Assembly: GCA_016861185.1 (NCBI GenBank)
Contig: BOKW01000002.1
Span: forward strand, 558,001 to 622,000
Direction of reading: 5' to 3'
Length of the DNA stretch: 64,000 bases
Source of the DNA: Betaproteobacteria bacterium
GTDB lineage: Bacteria > Pseudomonadota > Gammaproteobacteria > Burkholderiales > Burkholderiaceae_F
The notes below the pieces were generated by a model. The model was not told the origin of the DNA, ran no database searches, and saw nothing but the letters and a program-made list of their open reading frames with translations. This document shows, piece after piece, positions 18,707 to 27,590 of this stretch. Numbering within the stretch: position 1 is the stretch's first letter; the number at the start of each line of letters is the position of its first letter. Position numbers and translations under genes: made by a program.

Positions 18707-20770
18707 CTAAGCCGCCTTCTCGGCCGGGACCAGGGGCGCGACGTTGCTCGCCCCGCCCGCACCGAACACCCTTTCCTTCAAGGCCGCCAACTGGTCGCGC
18801 ACCCTGGCCGCCTTCTCGAACTCGAGGTTCTTCGCATGCTCGAACATCAGCTTCTCGAGCCGTTTGATCTCCCGCGCGATCTGCTTCTCGTTCATCACCT
18901 CGTAGTCGGCGGTTTCGCTTGCCGCCTTCAACTCGGCGCGCGTCGGTGCCGAGTCGTAGACGCCATCGATCAGCTCGCGCACCTGTTTGTGCACGCCGCG
19001 CGGCACGATGCCGCGCTCTTGGTTGAAGCGCATCTGCTTGGCGCGGCGCCGGTTCGTCTCGTCGATCGCCGCGTGCATCGAATCGGTCACGGCATCCGCG
19101 TACAGGATGGCAGTACCGTTCAGATGCCGCGCCGCGCGCCCGATCGTCTGGATCAGAGACCGCGTCGAGCGCAGGAAACCTTCCTTGTCCGCGTCGAGGA
19201 TCGCCACCAGCGACACCTCGGGCAGATCGAGCCCCTCGCGCAGCAGGTTGATGCCAACCAGCACGTCGAACACGCCCGCCCGCAGGTCGCGGATGATCTC
19301 GACCCGCTCGACGGTGTCGACGTCCGAGTGCAGGTAACGCACCTTGACGCCGTGGTCGGCCAGGTATGCAGTCAGATCCTCGGCCATCCGCTTGGTCAGC
19401 GTCGTGATCAGCACGCGCTCGTTGCGCCCGACGCGCAGCCCGATCTCGGACAGCAGATCGTCGACCTGGGTACGCGCGGGGCGGACCTGCAGTTGCGGGT
19501 CGACCAGCCCCGTCGGACGGACGACCTGCTCGACGATCTGCGAAGAACGCTCGGTTTCGAACTCGGCCGGCGTGGCCGACACGAAGATGCAGCGGCGCAT
19601 CTTGCGCTCGAACTCGTCGAAGCGCAGCGGCCGGTTGTCGAGTGCCGACGGCAGCCGGAAGCCGTATTCGACCAGCGTCTCCTTGCGCGCACGATCGCCG
19701 CGATACATGCCGCCCAGTTGCGGGATCGTGACGTGCGACTCGTCGATGATCATCAGCGCGTCGGCCGGGAGGTAATCGATCAGCGTCGGCGGCGGCTCGC
19801 CGGGCAGCGCGCCCGACAGGTGCCGCGTGTAGTTCTCGATGCCCTTGCAGAAGCCGAGCTCGTTCATCATCTCGAGATCGAAGCGCGTGCGCTGCTCGAG
19901 CCGCTGCGCCTCGACGAGCTTCCCTTGCGCGACGAACCAGGCGACGCGTTCCTTCAGCTCTGCCTTGATGTCCTCGATCGCGCGCAGCACCGTCTGCCGC
20001 GGCGTCACGTAGTGCGACGACGGGTACACCGTGAAACGCGGAATCTTCTGCCGGATCCTGCCGGTCAGCGGATCGAACAGCTGCAGGCTGTCGATCTCGT
20101 CGTCGAACAGCTCGACGCGCACCGCAAGTTCCGCATGCTCGGCCGGAAAGATGTCGATCGTGTCGCCGCGCACGCGGAACGTGCCGCGCGCGAATTCTGT
20201 CTCGTTGCGGCGGTACTGCATCGAGGTCAGCCGCGCGATCACGTCACGCTGGCTCATGCGGTCCTTCACGCGCAGCGTGAGCACCATCGCGTGGTAGTCG
20301 GACGGATTGCCGATGCCGTAGATCGCCGAGACCGTCGCGACGATCACCGTGTCGCGCCGCTCGAGCAGCGACTTGGTCGCCGACAGCCGCATCTGCTCGA
20401 TGTGTTCGTTGATGCTGCTGTCCTTCTCGATGTACAGGTCGCGTGACGGGACGTAAGCCTCGGGCTGGTAGTAGTCGTAGTAGGAGACGAAGTACTCAAT
20501 CGCGTTGTTCGGGAAGAACTCGCGCATCTCCGAATAGAGCTGCGCCGCCAGCGTCTTGTTCGGTGCGAGCACCAGGGTCGGCGCACCGATCCGCACGATC
20601 ACGTTAGCCATCGTGAACGTCTTGCCCGAACCGGTGACGCCCAGCAGCGTCTGGAACGCGAGGCCGTCGCGCAGCCCCTCGGTCAGCCGCTCGATCGCCT
20701 CGGGCTGATCGCCCGCCGGCTCGAACGGCTTGCAGAGCTGGAACGGCGAATCGGGAAAGGTCACGAACAC
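18707..20770 (-). CDS. uvrB: Excinuclease ABC subunit B
   Basis: Damage-verification helicase of nucleotide excision repair. With the GTG start at 20770 it has 687 residues, close to the family norm; the frame remains open to a TTG at 20830. Walker A is [14 protein letters not shown] near 45, the beta-hairpin is [15 protein letters not shown] near 100, the DEAD-like box is IDESHV near 345, motif VI is QTIGRAARH near 545, and the C-terminal UVR motif ([21 protein letters not shown], truncated here) contacts UvrC. I see no clear LexA box upstream. Confidence 0.96.
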   Translation of the reverse strand: MFVTFPDSPFQLCKPFEPAGDQPEAIERLTEGLRDGLAFQTLLGVTGSGKTFTMANVIVRIGAPTLVLAPNKTLAAQLYSEMREFFPNNAIEYFVSYYDYYQPEAYVPSRDLYIEKDSSINEHIEQMRLSATKSLLERRDTVIVATVSAIYGIGNPSDYHAMVLTLRVKDRMSQRDVIARLTSMQYRRNETEFARGTFRVRGDTIDIFPAEHAELAVRVELFDDEIDSLQLFDPLTGRIRQKIPRFTVYPSSHYVTPRQTVLRAIEDIKAELKERVAWFVAQGKLVEAQRLEQRTRFDLEMMNELGFCKGIENYTRHLSGALPGEPPPTLIDYLPADALMIIDESHVTIPQLGGMYRGDRARKETLVEYGFRLPSALDNRPLRFDEFERKMRRCIFVSATPAEFETERSSQIVEQVVRPTGLVDPQLQVRPARTQVDDLLSEIGLRVGRNERVLITTLTKRMAEDLTAYLADHGVKVRYLHSDVDTVERVEIIRDLRAGVFDVLVGINLLREGLDLPEVSLVAILDADKEGFLRSTRSLIQTIGRAARHLNGTAILYADAVTDSMHAAIDETNRRRAKQMRFNQERGIVPRGVHKQVRELIDGVYDSAPTRAELKAASETADYEVMNEKQIAREIKRLEKLMFEHAKNLEFEKAARVRDQLAALKERVFGAGGASNVAPLVPAEKAA

Positions 20771-21091
20771 GGAGCTTTTGCGGCGCACTATGCGATGGCG
20801 AAGGCGCCATTCTAGTCGGCGTGTCGCCAAAATCCTAGCCCCGCGGTTGCGCGTTCCTTGGGTCAGTCATCGAAAAATCAATGGCTTATGAACGGACACG
20901 CGACCGAAACGATGGGAGTGCCCGCCCCGGCCACGAGTACCGACAACCGGTGCAAGCGCATCGAAAGCGGCCAGAGGCGTGATCGCCTGCTTGGTCCGCG
21001 GCCGCTTCGCTGCAGTGCACGTGTAGACTCCGCCTTCACATCGGCCGACCAGGAAGATGGCTGGTCGGCGCCACCCTTGCCCTGCCTCCAC

Positions 21092-22300
21092 ATGACTCAA
21101 GCCCTATTCGCTGGCGTCGAGCTCGCGCCGCGCGATCCGATCCTCGGCCTAACGGAAGCCTTCAACGCCGATACCCGGCCGACCAAGGTGAACTTGGGCG
21201 CCGGCGTCTACACGAACGACGAGGGCAGGATTCCGCTGCTGCGGGCGGTGCGCACCGCCGAAGAGGCCTTGGTCAAGGCGGCCGCGCCGCGCGGCTATCT
21301 GCCGATCGATGGCATCGCCGCGTACGACAGCGCGGTCCAGAGGCTCCTGTTCGGCGCCGAATCGCCCCTGCTCGCTTCCGGCAGACTGGTCACGGCGCAA
21401 GCGCTCGGCGGCACCGGCGCGTTGAAGATCGGCGCGGACTTTCTGAAGCGGATCAATCCGAACGCGCAGGCTCTCATCAGCGACCCGAGTTGGGAGAACC
21501 ATCGTGCGCTGTTCGAGGCGGCGGGCTTCAAAGTCGGCACTTATGCCTACTACGACGCCACCACGCAAGGACTCGACTTCGATGGCATGGCGGCGGCGTT
21601 GAAAGCGGCGCCGGCCGGCACCATCGTCGTGCTGCACGCTTGTTGCCACAACCCGACCGGCGTCGATCTGTCGCTCGATCAGTGGCGCAAGGTCGTCGAG
21701 ATCGCGCGCGAGCGGCAACTCGTCCCGTTCCTCGACATGGCCTATCAAGGCTTCGCGGAGGGCATCGACGCCGATGGCGCCGCCGTGCGCCTCTTCGCGG
21801 ATTCTGGACTGCCCGTTTTCATCGCCAGCTCGTTCTCGAAGTCGTTCTCGCTGTACGGCGAACGCATCGGCGCACTGACGATCGTCACCTCGAATAAGGA
21901 CGAGGCGGCGCGGGTCCTGAGCCAGCTCAAGCGCGTGATCCGCGCCAACTACTCGACGCCGCCGACGCACGGCGCCAGCCTCGTCGCCGCCGTGCTCAAC
22001 GATCCGCAGTTGCGTGCGCTGTGGGAGCAGGAGCTCGGCGAGATGCGCGAGCGCATCAAGCGGATGCGCGGTGCGCTGGTCGAGGGGCTGAATGCCCGCG
22101 GCGTTTCGCGCGACATGTCGTTCATGCTGCGTCAGCGCGGCATGTTCTCCTACTCCGGACTGACCGCGGCCCAGGTCGAACGGCTGAAGGGCGAGTTCGG
22201 CGTCTACGCGGTGTCGAGCGGGCGCATCTGCGTGGCCGCACTGAACACGAAGAACGTCGGACCGGTCTGCGACGCGATCGCCGCCGTGCTGCGCGGCTGA
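21092..22300 (+). CDS. Aspartate/aromatic aminotransferase (class I)
   Basis: PLP aminotransferase of the AspC/TyrB subgroup, 402 residues. The start MTQALFAGVELAPRDPILGL and the block PTKVNLGAGVYTNDEGRIPLL are typical. The PLP lysine is Lys250 in SSFSKSFSLYGERIG, and the C-terminal arginine block SGRICVAALN is present. Aspartate versus aromatic preference cannot be told from sequence. The ATG at 21092 was chosen because it begins the conserved region; the frame is open upstream to about 20858. It is divergent from uvrB, with a spacer of about 320 bases that holds no gene I can support. Confidence 0.93.
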   Translation: MTQALFAGVELAPRDPILGLTEAFNADTRPTKVNLGAGVYTNDEGRIPLLRAVRTAEEALVKAAAPRGYLPIDGIAAYDSAVQRLLFGAESPLLASGRLVTAQALGGTGALKIGADFLKRINPNAQALISDPSWENHRALFEAAGFKVGTYAYYDATTQGLDFDGMAAALKAAPAGTIVVLHACCHNPTGVDLSLDQWRKVVEIARERQLVPFLDMAYQGFAEGIDADGAAVRLFADSGLPVFIASSFSKSFSLYGERIGALTIVTSNKDEAARVLSQLKRVIRANYSTPPTHGASLVAAVLNDPQLRALWEQELGEMRERIKRMRGALVEGLNARGVSRDMSFMLRQRGMFSYSGLTAAQVERLKGEFGVYAVSSGRICVAALNTKNVGPVCDAIAAVLRG

Positions 22301-22308
22301 ATCGCGGT

Positions 22309-22336
22309 TTGAACGCGCGCGTGCAGTCGATATAAT
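22309..22336 (+). promoter_or_regulatory. Promoter of tRNA-Asn
   Basis: -35 TTGAAC (22309–22314), a 16-base spacer and a perfect -10 TATAAT (22331–22336) place the transcription start about five bases before the tRNA. The promoter begins 8 bases after the aminotransferase stop, so the tRNA probably has its own promoter. Confidence 0.8.
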
Positions 22337-22347
22337 CGCGCGCTCTT

Positions 22348-22423
22348 TCCCCGATAGCTCAGTCGGTAGAGCGACGGACTGTTAATCCGCAGGTCCCTGG
22401 TTCGAGCCCAGGTCGGGGAGCCA
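22348..22423 (+). tRNA. tRNA-Asn (anticodon GTT)
   Basis: A 76-base cloverleaf with encoded CCA. The acceptor stem TCCCCGA pairs with TCGGGGA (22413–22419), the discriminator is G and CCA is at 22421–22423. The D-arm contains AGCTCAGTCGGTAGAGC, the anticodon loop CTGTTAA has GTT at 22381–22383, and the T-arm has CTGGTTCGAGCCCAG. All the standard invariant bases are present. Confidence 0.98.
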
Positions 22424-22430
22424 GGCACAC

Positions 22431-22458
22431 GAAAGGGCTGCGCATGCGCAGCCCTTTC
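22431..22458 (+). terminator. Perfect 28-base palindrome after tRNA-Asn, probable terminator
   Basis: A perfect inverted repeat whose half is GAAAGGGCTGCGCA, able to form a stem of about 12 pairs with a four-base loop. It starts 8 bases after the CCA end. The following T-tract is weak (TTTCCCGTTCG), so it may act as a terminator in either direction or as a processing boundary. Confidence 0.6.
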
Positions 22459-22484
22459 CCGTTCGTGGGCGACCCGTCACCTGC

Positions 22485-22754
22485 TCAGGTCGAGAAGTCC
22501 GTCGCGGGTGCCTTGCCCTGCGTCGTCGGCGCACCGTCGGAACCTTCGCTTCCCTCGAAAAGCAGGCTCGCCGCGGTGATCTTCACGCGCACGCGGATGC
22601 GGTGCGGCCGGCCGAGCATCATGCGCACGGCGGGATCGTCGACCTCGACATCGCGATAGATGTCGATGCGATGCTCGAGTCCGGCACGCGCGAGCGTCTG
22701 CGCTGCCTTGCGGCACAACTCTCCGAGCGTGATGTCGTCGGGAACCTTCGCCAT
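22485..22754 (-). CDS. Short hypothetical protein
   Basis: An 89-residue frame starting MAKVPDDITLGELCRKAAQT. It reads like a small folded protein: an amphipathic helix followed by two strand-like segments (HRIDIYRDVEVDD and HRIRVRVKITAASLLFEG), then a polar tail. I do not recognise a family. No ribosome site is obvious, and the frame continues upstream through the pseudogene remnant, so coding status is uncertain. Confidence 0.45.
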   Translation of the reverse strand: MAKVPDDITLGELCRKAAQTLARAGLEHRIDIYRDVEVDDPAVRMMLGRPHRIRVRVKITAASLLFEGSEGSDGAPTTQGKAPATDFST

Positions 22755-22839
22755 GAGTGGAAGCATACCGGCATCGCACAGCTGATGCCGGCGCCGCATC
22801 AAACGTAGCGCGCGAATTGCGCCGCGCGAATAACGGGAG

Positions 22840-23300
22840 TGCGGGACGGAAGTTGAAGGAGGCGCGGCGGACGCCGAACGTGTCTCGGTGCCGGCCGCTC
22901 CGGGCACACCTTCGAGCGCAACCGCGTGCGGACCGGATGCGGTCGACGGCACGAACAAGCCGTTGGACACGATCGACAGTTCCCCGACGCGCGGTGTGGC
23001 CGCGTTCGACGCAATCTGCAGCGTCGCCGTACGACTCCGTGTCGTCCGACAGGCGGACTCAACGTGAGCGTGCGGCGACGTCGAAGGCCGCCTCGATCCG
23101 CAGCGCTTGATCGCCGACGTTCGCGACGTGGATCACCGGCCGGCCGTCGCTCCTTGGTTGACCGAGTCGAAGTCGAAGGATCCGGTCGCAGCGCCGCTGC
23201 TCGGAGCGCTGAACCGCGGCCGCGCGACCGGCGCCGGCAGATTGCGGTGCACCGCGCGCAGATATTCCGCCGCGTCGGACCGTTCTGCCGCGCTCAATAC
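22840..23300 (-). pseudogene. Decayed choice-of-anchor-D/HYD-like repeat protein remnant
   Basis: Between the short hypothetical gene and metZ about 680 bases hold no intact gene. On the minus strand three frames together spell a damaged repeat of the kind seen in choice-of-anchor-D domains: SFDFDSVNQGATAG, then after a one-base shift near 23138 RPVIHVANVGDQALRIE, then after a second shift TATLQIASNAA and HAVALEGVPG. The usual middle of the repeat (the cysteine-containing loop) is missing. A segment further upstream (SDAAEYLRAVHRNLPAP) could be from an attached cytochrome-like domain, but that is a guess. Confidence 0.5.
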
Positions 23301-23433
23301 GGCGCTTGCGCAGCACAGGCTGATGGAGGGCGGCGCGCGTCAAAGTCGACCGCCTGGTCTGGCGCCGACGTCGGCCGTTCGATCGATCGTGTTGACTCGG
23401 ATGCGGCGCACGCCGCACGTCCGGGCCGCGGTG

Positions 23434-24627
23434 TCACGTCGCCAGCGCCTGCGTGAGGTCGCGCGTCAGGTCTTCGATCGCCTCGAGGCCGACGGCGATT
23501 CGGATCAGTCCTTCGCCGATACCGGCACGCTCGCGCGCTTCCGCGCTGAGTCGGCCGTGCGTCGTCGTCGCCGGGTGTGTGATCGTCGTGCGCGTGTCAC
23601 CGAGATTCGCAGTGATCGACATCAGCTTGACCGCATCGATGACGCGCCAAGCGCGGGCGCGCCGCTCCGAGGGCGAATCGCCGCGCACTTCGAAGCTGAC
23701 CACGGTCCCCGGACCGGATTGCTGGCGTTGCGCCAACGCGTACTGCGGATGCGATTCGAGGCCCGGGAAGCACACGCGCTCGACTTCGGGCCGCGCCGTG
23801 AGCCAGCGCGCCAGCGCGAGCGCCGCGTCCGACTGCGCGCGCATGCGCAGACCGAGCGTTTCCAGTCCCTTCAGCGCCACCCACGCATTGAACGGCGAAA
23901 GACTCGGCCCGGTCGTGCGCAGCACCGGCAGCACGGCGTCGCGGATCAGCTCGCGTCGTCCCACGATCGCGCCGCCCAGCACCCGCCCCTGCCCGTCCAG
24001 ATACTTGGTCGCCGAGTGGATCACCAGATCGACGCCGAACTCGAGCGGCCGCTGCAGGGCCGGCGTGCAGAAGCAGTTGTCGACGACGGTCAACGCGCCG
24101 ACGGCCTTGCCGGCGGCGGCAAACGCCTGCAGATCGACGACTTCCATCAGCGGGTTCGACGGCGTCTCGCAGAAGAGCAGCTTCGTCTTCGGGGTAGAAG
24201 CGGCGCGCCAAGCGGACGGATCGGTTGCGGTCACGAAGGTGGTCTCGATACCGAAACGCGCGAGCACGCCGGAGAATAGTTGCACGGTCGCGCCGAAGAC
24301 ATTGGCCGCGCACAGCACGTGATCGCCGGCGCGCAGCGTGGCCAGGCAGGTCGCCAGGATCGCCGCCATGCCCGAGCTGGTCGCCAGGCAGTCCTCGCCG
24401 CCTTCGAGCGATGCGAGGCGCTGCTCGAACATGCGCACGGTCGGGTTCGAGAAGCGCGAGTAGACGAAACCTTCTTCGCTGCCGGCGAAGCGCGCCGCCG
24501 CCTGCGCCGCGCTGTCGAAGACGAAGCTCGATGTCAGGAACAGCGCTTCGCTGTGTTCGTTGAACGGCGTACGCGCCGTGCCGGCGCGAATCGCGCGCGT
24601 GTCGAATTCGAAGTCATCCGTGGCCAT
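23434..24627 (-). CDS. metZ: O-succinylhomoserine sulfhydrylase
   Basis: PLP enzyme that makes homocysteine directly from O-succinylhomoserine and sulfide. The 397-residue protein is of the Cys/Met-metabolism family. The PLP-binding lysine is in HSATKYLDGQGR near residue 208, and YSRFSNPTV near 57 and SITANLGDTRTTITHPATTTH near 345 are family blocks. The order purF–metZ is the usual one in Burkholderiales and favours MetZ over MetY or MetB. Its leader carries a SAM-II-type riboswitch and a hairpin with a U-run. No ribosome site is seen before the ATG. Confidence 0.93.
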   Translation of the reverse strand: MATDDFEFDTRAIRAGTARTPFNEHSEALFLTSSFVFDSAAQAAARFAGSEEGFVYSRFSNPTVRMFEQRLASLEGGEDCLATSSGMAAILATCLATLRAGDHVLCAANVFGATVQLFSGVLARFGIETTFVTATDPSAWRAASTPKTKLLFCETPSNPLMEVVDLQAFAAAGKAVGALTVVDNCFCTPALQRPLEFGVDLVIHSATKYLDGQGRVLGGAIVGRRELIRDAVLPVLRTTGPSLSPFNAWVALKGLETLGLRMRAQSDAALALARWLTARPEVERVCFPGLESHPQYALAQRQQSGPGTVVSFEVRGDSPSERRARAWRVIDAVKLMSITANLGDTRTTITHPATTTHGRLSAEARERAGIGEGLIRIAVGLEAIEDLTRDLTQALAT

Positions 24628-24632
24628 AAACG

Positions 24633-24661
24633 AAAAACCCGCTGGCAGCGCCGAGCGGGTT
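24633..24661 (-). terminator. Terminator-like hairpin in the metZ leader
   Basis: Minus-strand stem AACCCGCT paired with AGCGGGTT across a ten-base loop, continued by a run of five U, six bases before the metZ ATG and just downstream of the riboswitch core. It has the form of an intrinsic terminator controlled by the aptamer. Because it abuts the start codon it could alternatively control ribosome access. Confidence 0.65.
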
Positions 24662-24673
24662 CCGGAGGACCGT

Positions 24674-24730
24674 CCCTCGCTTTAGCTGCATTTGTTAAGC
24701 GCCCGCAAGCTGAGCTCAAATCGGCGCAAT
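24674..24730 (-). ncRNA. SAM-II (SAM-alpha) type riboswitch upstream of metZ
   Basis: On the minus strand, P1 can form from GCGCC (complement of 24723–24727) with GGCGC, enclosing GATTTGAGCTCAGCTTGC. This is followed by TTAACAAATGCAGCTAAAGC and GAGGG. The order GATTT, TTGC, P1 closing strand, AAAT-G-AGCTAAA and a purine tail matches the known SAM-II aptamer, and AGCT(T)GC can pair with GCAGCT as the pseudoknot. It begins a few bases after the predicted transcription start and leads straight into metZ, a typical SAM-II target. Confidence 0.8.
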
Positions 24731-24736
24731 GGGCGG

Positions 24737-24765
24737 ATTGTAGTCGGCCGCGGCTGTCGTCTCAA
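24737..24765 (-). promoter_or_regulatory. Promoter of the metZ transcript
   Basis: Minus-strand -35 TTGAGA (complement of 24760–24765), a 17-base spacer and -10 TACAAT (complement of 24737–24742). The predicted start near 24730 falls at the 5' edge of the riboswitch, so the leader RNA consists almost entirely of aptamer plus expression platform. The promoter lies just after the purF stop. Confidence 0.75.
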
Positions 24766-24772
24766 GCCGAGG

Positions 24773-26293
24773 TCACGCATCGACCGGTTCGATCGCGAGG
24801 CTCAACTGCGAGCGCGGCGCGTCGTCCTGCGGCGCCGGCGCCAGGCGCGCGCGCTCGATGCGGTCGAGGTACTCGGGGGTCACGTCGCCGGTGATGTAGA
24901 CACCGTCGAAGCACGATGCCTCGAAATTCGTCAGCCGCGGATTGTAGTCGCGCACCGCGCGCTTGAGGTCCTCGACCTGCTGATAGACCAGCGCGTCGGC
25001 GCCGATCTCGCGGCGGATCGCCTCGTCGTCGCGCGAGGCGGCGATCAGTTCGGAGCGCGTCGGCATGTCGATGCCGTAGACGTTCGGAAAGCGCACCGGC
25101 GGCGCCGACGAAGCGAAGTACACCTTGCGCGCGCCGGCGTCGCGCGCCATCTGCACGATCTCGTGGCTGGTCGTCCCGCGCACGATCGAGTCGTCGACCA
25201 GCAGCACATTCTTGCCCTTGAACTCGACGCCGATCGCGTTGAGCTTCTGCCGCACCGATTTCTTGCGCACCGCCTGCCCCGGCATGATGAAGGTGCGGCC
25301 GATGTAGCGGTTCTTGATGAAACCTTCGCGGTAGTTCAGGTTCAGCTTGTTCGCGAGCTGCATCGCCGCCGGCCGGCTGGAGTCCGGGATCGGCATCACG
25401 ACGTCGATATCGCCGAGCGGGACCCGTGCGCGTACCTGGTCCGCCAGGTACTCGCCCAGCCGCAGCCGCGCGCTGTAGACCGAGACGCCGTCCATCAGCG
25501 AATCCGGCCTTGCGAGATACACGTACTCGAAGATGCACGGATTCAGGCTCGGGTCTCGCGCGCACTGCTGGCTGTAGAAGCGCTGATCGAAGTCGATGAA
25601 GATCGCCTCGCCCGGCGCCACGTCGCGCACGAAACGAAAGCCCATGCCTTCGAGCGCGACCGATTCCGACGCGACCATGTATTCGGTCCCCAGATCGGTC
25701 TCCAGCACGCCGAAGCACAGCGGCCGGATGCCGAACGGATCGCGGAATGCGAGCAGCCCGTAGCCCGCGATCTCAGCGACGACCGCGTACGAGCCGCGTA
25801 CGCGCCGGTGGACGCCCGCCACGGCCTTGAAGATTGCCGCCGGATCCAGCGACAAGCCTTCGCTGACGAGCTGCAGTTCGTGCGCGAGCACGTTCAGCAG
25901 CACTTCGGAGTCGGAGTTCGTGTTGATGTGCCGCCGGTCGATGCGGAACATCTCGTCCTTCAGCTGCTCCCAGTTCGTCAGGTTGCCGTTGTGCGCGAGC
26001 ATGATGCCGAACGGCGCGTTCACGTAGAACGGCTGCGCTTCCTCGGCGCTGATCGCCGAACCCTGCGTTGGATAGCGGACCTGCGCGATGCCCGAGTTGC
26101 CGGGCAGCGAGCGCATGTTGCGCGTGCGGAAGACGTCGCGCACGAGGCCGCTGCCCTTGTGCATGCGAAAGCGGTTGCCGTCGGCGGTCGCGATGCCGGC
26201 CGCGTCCTGCCCGCGGTGCTGCAGGAGCTGGAGCGCGTCGTAGAGCAACTGATTGACCGGCGTGGTGGCGACGACGCCGACGATTCCGCACAT
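24773..26293 (-). CDS. purF: Amidophosphoribosyltransferase
   Basis: First committed step of purine synthesis: PRPP plus glutamine gives phosphoribosylamine. The 506-residue protein starts MCGIVGVVA, so the catalytic cysteine becomes N-terminal after Met removal without a propeptide. The glutaminase block LLQHRGQDAAGIATAD is near 28 and the PRPP-binding loop VLLVDDSIVRGTTS near 370. The ATG at 26293 was chosen because the catalytic Cys must follow Met; the frame is open upstream. It follows cvpA, the classic cvpA–purF pair. Confidence 0.97.
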   Translation of the reverse strand: MCGIVGVVATTPVNQLLYDALQLLQHRGQDAAGIATADGNRFRMHKGSGLVRDVFRTRNMRSLPGNSGIAQVRYPTQGSAISAEEAQPFYVNAPFGIMLAHNGNLTNWEQLKDEMFRIDRRHINTNSDSEVLLNVLAHELQLVSEGLSLDPAAIFKAVAGVHRRVRGSYAVVAEIAGYGLLAFRDPFGIRPLCFGVLETDLGTEYMVASESVALEGMGFRFVRDVAPGEAIFIDFDQRFYSQQCARDPSLNPCIFEYVYLARPDSLMDGVSVYSARLRLGEYLADQVRARVPLGDIDVVMPIPDSSRPAAMQLANKLNLNYREGFIKNRYIGRTFIMPGQAVRKKSVRQKLNAIGVEFKGKNVLLVDDSIVRGTTSHEIVQMARDAGARKVYFASSAPPVRFPNVYGIDMPTRSELIAASRDDEAIRREIGADALVYQQVEDLKRAVRDYNPRLTNFEASCFDGVYITGDVTPEYLDRIERARLAPAPQDDAPRSQLSLAIEPVDA

Positions 26294-26306
26294 GGCTATC
26301 CCCTGG

Positions 26307-26795
26307 CTACTGCTGCGCCGGACGCGCGAAGGATTCGGGCAGATACGGCGACGCGAATCGTACCGCCGCTTCGATCGGCGGCAAAAGCACGGACTCGCGC
26401 CATAGTGGCTGCCGCGCCGCCGTGGTGCCGCTGACGAAGAACACGACCGCGAACACCACGAGCACCGCGCGTGTGACGCCGAACAGCGCGCCAAGCGCGC
26501 GATCGGCGGCCGACAGCTTGGCGGCTTCGAGGAGCCGACGCACCATCCAGCCGGCGAGCGCGCCGATGAACACGCTTGCGACGACGATCGCGAGCGCGCC
26601 GATGCCGGTTCGCAGCGCCGGCACCGGCACGTCGAACGGCAGTGCCATGCCGAGTTCGGCCGAATAGCGCAGCGCCAGCAGGATGCCGACCACCCACCCC
26701 GTGACCGCCAGCGCTTCGCGCACGAAGCCGCGCAGGACTCCCAGCAGCACCGACACGCCGAGCACGCCGACGATCACCCAATCGAGCGGGCTCAT
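26307..26795 (-). CDS. cvpA: CvpA family membrane protein
   Basis: A 162-residue inner-membrane protein with four hydrophobic segments (about residues 5–24, 28–45, 62–84 and 100–124), the layout of CvpA, named for colicin V production and always close to purF. Start block MSPLDWVIVGVLGVSVLLG. The molecular function is unsettled. It overlaps the upstream SPOR-domain gene (ATGA) and precedes purF by 13 bases. Confidence 0.93.
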   Translation of the reverse strand: MSPLDWVIVGVLGVSVLLGVLRGFVREALAVTGWVVGILLALRYSAELGMALPFDVPVPALRTGIGALAIVVASVFIGALAGWMVRRLLEAAKLSAADRALGALFGVTRAVLVVFAVVFFVSGTTAARQPLWRESVLLPPIEAAVRFASPYLPESFARPAQQ

Positions 26796-27565
26796 ACGGT
26801 CACGACGCTTGCGTTGACGCCGATCGCGCGCAACCGCACACGCGCGCGTTCGGCCTCGTCGCGCGTCGCAAAGGGTCCGAGACGGACGCGGTAGCGCACG
26901 CCGTCCTTGGTGTCGGTGCGTTCGGTGAACGATGCGAAGCCGGCCTTCTTGAGGCGTTCCGCCAGTTCGCGTGCCGCCGATTCGCTGCCGAGCGCTGCGG
27001 CTTGCAGCAGGTACTTGCCGTTCTTGGCGGGCGCACCCGCAGTCGCATCGGCGGTCTTGCCTTCGAGGATGTCGCGCGCGCGCTTTTCCTCCGCCGCGCG
27101 ATCGGGCGCTTTCGCGGTTTGCGCCGGAGACGACTTCGCGGCCGCTTTCGCGTCGCTCTTCTCGGCCGCCCTCGCGGGTGTCTCAGTCCGGTCCGCCTTG
27201 GGCGCCGGCTCGCCCTTGCCCTCCTCCGCCGTCGCCGAATCGGGCAGCGGCGCGATCGGCGCATTGCCGGCATCGGGCGGCGGCGGCAACGCCAGGCGCG
27301 GCGAGAACGGCGTCTTGTCGCTCGGGATCTCGATCGGAATCGAGTCCGGAACGGGGCGCGGCTCCTTGTCGAGCGCCATCGGCAGCACGACAGCGACCGC
27401 GAGCAGCAGCGCCGCCGCGCCGATCAGCCGTCGCCGCGCGCGAATGCGCAGCGCCGCCGTGGGGTCGCCGCGCCCGCCATTGTCGTCGCCCGAGCCGCCG
27501 CGTCTGGCAGAGGGTGAGGCGTCCCGCGCTTCCGCATCCACGCGCCGCCAGAACCGCCAACCCAT
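26792..27565 (-). CDS. SPOR domain cell-division protein (DedD-like)
   Basis: A 257-residue single-pass membrane protein. A positively charged cytoplasmic N-terminus, a membrane segment (LIGAAALLLAVAVVLPMAL near 46–64), an Ala/Pro/Lys-rich periplasmic linker and a C-terminal SPOR domain (GKYLLQAAALGSESAARELA to VRYRVRLGPFATRDEAERAR, near 180–255) are visible. SPOR domains bind denuded peptidoglycan at the septum. Position between folC and cvpA fits DedD. The ATG at 27565 was preferred over an upstream start at 27619 that overlaps folC. Confidence 0.88.
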   Translation of the reverse strand: MGWRFWRRVDAEARDASPSARRGGSGDDNGGRGDPTAALRIRARRRLIGAAALLLAVAVVLPMALDKEPRPVPDSIPIEIPSDKTPFSPRLALPPPPDAGNAPIAPLPDSATAEEGKGEPAPKADRTETPARAAEKSDAKAAAKSSPAQTAKAPDRAAEEKRARDILEGKTADATAGAPAKNGKYLLQAAALGSESAARELAERLKKAGFASFTERTDTKDGVRYRVRLGPFATRDEAERARVRLRAIGVNASVVTV

Positions 27566-27590
27566 CAGCAATCCACCCCTTCGTTCACTG

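Noticed and set aside
20770..20880. LexA/SOS box upstream of uvrB
   Set aside because: No CTGT-N8-ACAG-like pair is visible, and the possible -10 TAGAAT lacks a matching -35.
20858..21091. A longer start for the aminotransferase
   Set aside because: The extra 78 residues show no similarity to the family, and the ATG at 21092 begins the conserved N-terminus.
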